NCBI GenBank assembly: GCA_014237465.1
Contig: JABZFM010000008.1
Coordinates: forward strand, 62,001-126,000
From: Desulfobacteraceae bacterium
GTDB lineage: Bacteria; Desulfobacterota; Desulfobacteria; Desulfobacterales; Desulfosalsimonadaceae
Length of the DNA: 64,000 nucleotides
Reading direction: 5' to 3'
A model generated the notes under the pieces. The model made no database searches, was not told the DNA's origin, and was given only the letters and a program-made list of their open reading frames with translations. A program made the position numbers and the translations under genes. This document shows positions 60,081-64,000 of this stretch, piece after piece. Every line of letters starts with the position of its first letter. Position 1 is the stretch's first letter.

Positions 60081-62992
60081 AAATACTGCTTCCATATCTG
60101 CTTTACCTGATCACGTATTTCAATGAACTGATCCTCTGAAAGCACTGCCGGCCGTTCCTGCAATGTCAGCCGGTGGTTGTAAAAACGAAATACCAGGTAT
60201 GCCTGCTTGAGGATATAGGCAGTTTTATCATCAAAAATACCTGCCAGGGCCAGGCTGTTCAGCTGCCGCACGACATCCGTCCATTTTATCAGAGATGGAA
60301 ACAGGCTGGCATTTAACAAAACAAGAAACTGAACCATAAATTCAATATCCACAATACCGCCCGGATCATTTTTTATATCAAAATGTTCACCTGACGGCAC
60401 GGTTTGTTGAGCTCTCATCCGGGTCCGCATATCACAAATCCCTTCACGCAGTTTGGATTCTTCCCTTTTCATTGAAAGAATCTCTTCACGGATTTTTTCA
60501 AACCGTTCCCGGACATGAACATCACCGGTGATCGCCCTGGCCTTGATGATTGCCTGGTGTTCCCAGGTCCATGCCCTTTTTTTCTGATATTCCTCGAATC
60601 CGTCAATATGAGTAACCAGGATACCGGCACTTCCGCTTGGCCTTAAACGCATATCCGTTTCATACAATTTTCCGGTCTGGGTCATGGCAGTCATCAAATG
60701 GATGATCCGCTGACCTAAACGGACATAGAACTGGGCGTTATCAACAGGCTTCTGGAGGCCGCCCTGCGTATATCCTTTTTCACCGGTATGCAGAAAAACC
60801 AGGTCAAGGTCAGACACGTATCCGAGTTCATACCCACCCAGCTTACCGTAAGCAATGATTCCGAACCCTTTTTGATCAAAATCAATCACTCCCGACGGAA
60901 CCCCGTATTTTTCGACCATATGATCCCATGCCATATCCATCACCCGGTCAAGGATTGATTCCGCCAGGTTGGTTAACCGATCGCTGACTCTCATCAACGG
61001 CATCAGGCCGGCCACATCGGCCGCGCAAATGCGAAGGATATTGATTTGCTTAAATATGCGCAGGCCATCCATTTGGGACTCCAGGTCCGCTTCCGGCAGC
61101 CGGTCGAACCGCAGCTTGATCTCTTCTTTTAGATCCTCTTTTTCAACCGGCGCATAAAGTGTCCGGGGATCCAGCAGTTCATCAAGTAAAAGCGGATGAC
61201 ATGATAAAAATGACATAATCCAGGGGCTGGCTTCGGCCAGCTTAACCAGATGTATCAGCACATCCGTATTTTCAATTAACAGGGAAACATAACAGGAACG
61301 ACCGCGAATGGCTTTAATTAATTCAAAAATCCGCCTCAGCACCCGCACGGGATTTTCTGATGCGGCAGACTCTTTCATAATGTGCGGTACCAGAAGATTA
61401 ACCCGCTTACTGCCCTGCAGGCTGACTTCACTTGATTTGATTATTTCTAAAAAATTTTGAAGAACCAACAGGGCATCATCCGGAGGATCAAAGCCGATTT
61501 TTTTGAGCAGTTCCAGATTGGTCTCGATGTTTGACAAATTGATCCATACATCATTGATGCGTATCATCTGCTCATCTATACGGATTTCCGAATCATCCCT
61601 GAGCAGCAGGGCGCTAAAATGATTATGCACTTTACCCATATGCGCATCCAGGGATTCTGAAAACCCCTGCCAGTCCGTAAAGCCCATTGACAGTGCCAGA
61701 CGGCATTTGCCGCGTAAATCCTCCGGAAGGCTGTGGGTCTGACGATCATCAAACATCTGCAGTCGGTTCTCGATATACCTCAAAAACACATACGCTTCCG
61801 TGAGTTCATCTTTCACAGATTCGGGAATATTGTTGTCATTGGCCAGGGTCTGCAGGATAACCAGAATGCTGCGCTTCTGATAATCAATATTAACGCCGCC
61901 CCGGATCAGCTGAAAAATCTGTCCGAAGAACTCTACTTCACGGATGCCTCCGGGACCAAGCTTGATGTTTGCCTTTATCCCTCTTTGGATAACTTCCCGC
62001 TCTATTTTCCGCTTCATCCCCCGCAGGGATTCAAATATACCGTAATCAAGATACCGCCGGTATACAAAGGGCTTCAAACGTCCCAGCAATACCCGGCCCA
62101 AAGATTTATCACCGGCAACAACCCTTGCCTTTATCAATGCATAGCGCTCCCAATCACGCCCCTGCTCCTGGTAGTAGGATTCCATTGCCTCAAAGCTCAT
62201 GACAATCGGCCCGGACTCTCCATACGGCCGGAGCCGGGCGTCCACACGAAAAACAAACCCCTCCGTCATGTTCTTTCCGATCACATCAATCAGGCGATGG
62301 CACAGACGGGCAAAAAACTCTTCATTGGATATGGGTTTTTCACGGCCTTGTGTTTTTCCGGCTTCCGGAAAAACAAACATCAGATCAACGTCTGATGAAA
62401 AATTCAATTCCCGGCCCCCGAGTTTTCCAAAACCGATCACCGCAAGACGCTGCTGCTTTCCACTCTTTCCCACAGGAGTCCCATGTTCCTCAATCATCCA
62501 TTGATACAACCTGGAAAGCGCGCCTTCCAGGCATGCATCCGCAAGCCCTGTGATCTCATTCATGGTTTCCGGCAGATCAGACCATCCGGCCAGGTCTCGA
62601 AATGCAATGCGAACCATCTCCCGTGTCCGGGTCCTTCTGATCATGACCGACAACGTCTCAAAATCATCAGCAACGCGGCAGTTTTCTGTTATCTTACCTG
62701 CATATTCCGCAATATCATAGGACCGGGCTAAATCTCCCGTTGCAATTAAATTCAAAAACATTTCAGGATTCCGGGCACACCGCTTTGCCACAAACTCACT
62801 AAAAACAAACACCTTTTTTGCTGTCTCAAACACGTCTGCTTCATCCACTTCTGCTTCACCCGGCAACGCCAGGGTACTTTTCTCGCAAGCTTTTGCAAAC
62901 GCCGCCCATTTTTCCACAAAGGCGTCTTGCAATTCTTCGGAAAAATTGCACTCAGGCCGGACTGGGCTTATGTTTAATAAGTTTCGTATCAT
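60074..62992 (-). CDS. glnE: Glutamine synthetase adenylyltransferase/adenylyl-removing enzyme
   Basis: A 972-residue bifunctional enzyme that adds or removes AMP on glutamine synthetase in response to PII and glutamine. It has the two nucleotidyltransferase halves expected: GFGKLGGRELNFSSDVDLMF near residue 200 and YGKLGGYELGYVSDLDLVF near residue 710, each with the G-S-D-x-D-like metal motif, linked by helical regulatory segments (GIREVEFFGQIFQLIRGG, PGGIVDIEFMVQF). Length matches the E. coli protein (946). A TTG at 63010 opens the frame six codons earlier; ATG 62992 is chosen although no strong ribosome binding site is visible. It belongs with glnB in the same nitrogen-control region. Confidence 0.95.
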   Translation of the reverse strand: MIRNLLNISPVRPECNFSEELQDAFVEKWAAFAKACEKSTLALPGEAEVDEADVFETAKKVFVFSEFVAKRCARNPEMFLNLIATGDLARSYDIAEYAGKITENCRVADDFETLSVMIRRTRTREMVRIAFRDLAGWSDLPETMNEITGLADACLEGALSRLYQWMIEEHGTPVGKSGKQQRLAVIGFGKLGGRELNFSSDVDLMFVFPEAGKTQGREKPISNEEFFARLCHRLIDVIGKNMTEGFVFRVDARLRPYGESGPIVMSFEAMESYYQEQGRDWERYALIKARVVAGDKSLGRVLLGRLKPFVYRRYLDYGIFESLRGMKRKIEREVIQRGIKANIKLGPGGIREVEFFGQIFQLIRGGVNIDYQKRSILVILQTLANDNNIPESVKDELTEAYVFLRYIENRLQMFDDRQTHSLPEDLRGKCRLALSMGFTDWQGFSESLDAHMGKVHNHFSALLLRDDSEIRIDEQMIRINDVWINLSNIETNLELLKKIGFDPPDDALLVLQNFLEIIKSSEVSLQGSKRVNLLVPHIMKESAASENPVRVLRRIFELIKAIRGRSCYVSLLIENTDVLIHLVKLAEASPWIMSFLSCHPLLLDELLDPRTLYAPVEKEDLKEEIKLRFDRLPEADLESQMDGLRIFKQINILRICAADVAGLMPLMRVSDRLTNLAESILDRVMDMAWDHMVEKYGVPSGVIDFDQKGFGIIAYGKLGGYELGYVSDLDLVFLHTGEKGYTQGGLQKPVDNAQFYVRLGQRIIHLMTAMTQTGKLYETDMRLRPSGSAGILVTHIDGFEEYQKKRAWTWEHQAIIKARAITGDVHVRERFEKIREEILSMKREESKLREGICDMRTRMRAQQTVPSGEHFDIKNDPGGIVDIEFMVQFLVLLNASLFPSLIKWTDVVRQLNSLALAGIFDDKTAYILKQAYLVFRFYNHRLTLQERPAVLSEDQFIEIRDQVKQIWKQYLG

Positions 62993-63034
62993 AATTATCG
63001 ATATGAACAATTTGCCGGACGAAAACCCTTGTAA

Positions 63035-63997
63035 TCAAAACATTGCGTCGAGTTTAAGTCTTACCTGAGCATCAGGATCGGTGAATTTTGTTTCCGGTAT
63101 ACTTTTTACTGATTCAAAAACATTTAAGGATGATGTTCCGTCATGAAAGACGCCTGCCTGTTTCTCAGATTCATAAGGCACATCGCCCGATTTATTGATT
63201 CTTAATTCTTCCCAGTCAATAAATTCTTCAAAGTCAGGAAGGAAGGATTCACTGATGGTCTTTGGCATCCATTCATCGCCGGTACTTACAACCGGTCCGT
63301 CAACCGCTCTGCAGACAATTGCGATACGACCCTGCTGTATACCGTCCACATTGAAACTTTTGTAATACGATACATCCAGCAGTTCAAAATGGAGCAACCG
63401 CAACAGGTAATCAAGGCAGGAAAATGAAATCTGCCAGTAATTTGTTCCGGGAAAAAATCGGCCGGCATTATTGAAGTACATAAGACATTCATCTTTTTCA
63501 GTAAGGACCGCTGACGTTTCCATGAGCATGATGCCGCCATTTCTCGTCAGTCCCCGAACAGCAGACAGACCGGAAAGGGGGTCGAACATATGATAAAGCA
63601 CACCTGAAAAGATTACTACATCATAGGGGTACAAACCAAAAGGAGAAGTAAACTCCTTTATTTTATTAAGGCTTATTCCCTTTATATAATTAAAAGGAAC
63701 CCCCAAACGCTCTTGAATAAAACTGATCCATTCAGAAAAATCAATCCGGTCATAGGATGTCACTTTCGCTGCTCCCCGTCGCCACAACAGGATTGATATC
63801 ATGCCTTCCATTGCGCCAATGTCCAGACAGTTTCTCCCTTTGACCTGAATTCCTTTTAGCAGTTCCCTGGTGAGGATGACATTTCTGTGTTCGCGGCCCG
63901 GGGTAAAAATTCCGGGCTGAATTTCAATACTGTAATACCAGTCTTTTTTCATCATTGGATGATTTTCGATTTTGCTTTTGGTTTCAGACATCGTCAT
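63035..63997 (-). CDS. SAM-dependent methyltransferase (CmoB/DUF1698-like)
   Basis: A 320-residue class I methyltransferase. Motif I is CLDIGAMEGMISILLWRRGA near residue 57, followed by an acidic TSYDRIDF, and DVVIFSGVLYHMFDPLSGL (post-motif IV with the LYHM stretch) as seen in the CmoB/DUF1698 group, which modifies tRNA wobble uridine or small molecules. An N-terminal W-x-Y segment (KDWYYSIEIQPGIFTPG) matches the start of that group. The substrate is not certain. ATG 63997 or 63991 starts the chain; the window ends three bases upstream, so an earlier start cannot be excluded. The C-terminal 70 residues are variable and acidic. It is tandem with glnE on the same strand. Confidence 0.78.
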   Translation of the reverse strand: MTMSETKSKIENHPMMKKDWYYSIEIQPGIFTPGREHRNVILTRELLKGIQVKGRNCLDIGAMEGMISILLWRRGAAKVTSYDRIDFSEWISFIQERLGVPFNYIKGISLNKIKEFTSPFGLYPYDVVIFSGVLYHMFDPLSGLSAVRGLTRNGGIMLMETSAVLTEKDECLMYFNNAGRFFPGTNYWQISFSCLDYLLRLLHFELLDVSYYKSFNVDGIQQGRIAIVCRAVDGPVVSTGDEWMPKTISESFLPDFEEFIDWEELRINKSGDVPYESEKQAGVFHDGTSSLNVFESVKSIPETKFTDPDAQVRLKLDAMF

Positions 63998-64000
63998 CGA

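Overview
The window reads as chromosomal DNA from an anaerobic Desulfobacterota bacterium, most likely a sulfate-reducing, completely oxidising member of the Desulfobacterales. This is inferred from gene content: a four-subunit pyruvate:ferredoxin oxidoreductase, metV-metF next to HdrA/QmoB/HdrD-like flavin and iron-sulfur proteins, a glycyl radical enzyme with its activase, a CooT-type nickel protein, a selenocysteine codon, several Ser/Thr kinases and many short intergenic inverted repeats. No rRNA, tRNA, CRISPR array or intact insertion sequence was seen.

Layout. 0-4 kb: the end of an FRG-domain gene, then porGDAB. 4-12 kb (minus strand): an SDR oxidoreductase, a CcbP-like calcium protein, a glycyl radical enzyme with activase, a thiolase and an RdgC-like protein split over two overlapping genes. 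12-20.5 kb (plus): a PHP-UvrD helicase fusion, then two paralogous CBS proteins around a hexapeptide-repeat protein, followed by an SLC13 transporter. 20.8-26.5 kb: a PP2C phosphatase and a kinase-SUMF1 fusion, then an ATC-hydrolase-like gene, a SatD-like gene with a broken partial copy nearby, and an MFS transporter. 26.7-34.8 kb: housekeeping genes (Smr, plsY, an ispH-UbiA fusion, cooT, DUF3842, a NYN nuclease, parB, parA, an M48 protease). 34.8-40.7 kb: an AT-rich accessory stretch with vapBC, a kinase-TPR protein, an orphan gene and a secreted PKD-type protein. 40.7-43.3 kb: an EF-G paralogue and a GerMN protein. 44-50.2 kb: metV-metF-hdrA-qmoB-hdrD. 50.3-64 kb: an enolase-superfamily enzyme, a RelB/YafQ toxin-antitoxin pair, thrS, rnd, a hydrolase, nitrogen-control genes (NifA-type activator, glnB, glnE), a PilZ protein and a methyltransferase.

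The strongest single observation is that the last gene of the metVF-Hdr operon (48834-50153) is one reading frame interrupted only by an in-frame TGA at 49563. This TGA replaces the cysteine of an E-C-G-H motif and is followed by a perfect 7-bp hairpin at SECIS distance. It is therefore best read as a selenocysteine-containing HdrD-like protein that may link methylene-tetrahydrofolate reductase to a heterodisulfide-reductase-type electron relay.

The second theme is repeats. Two 110-bp MITE-like elements (15837-15946 and 58637-58746) lie in opposite orientation, and longer relatives share their ends. Heptanucleotide tandem tracts occur three times, two of them starting inside a TAG stop codon. 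All calls come from reading the sequence by eye; no database search was possible.
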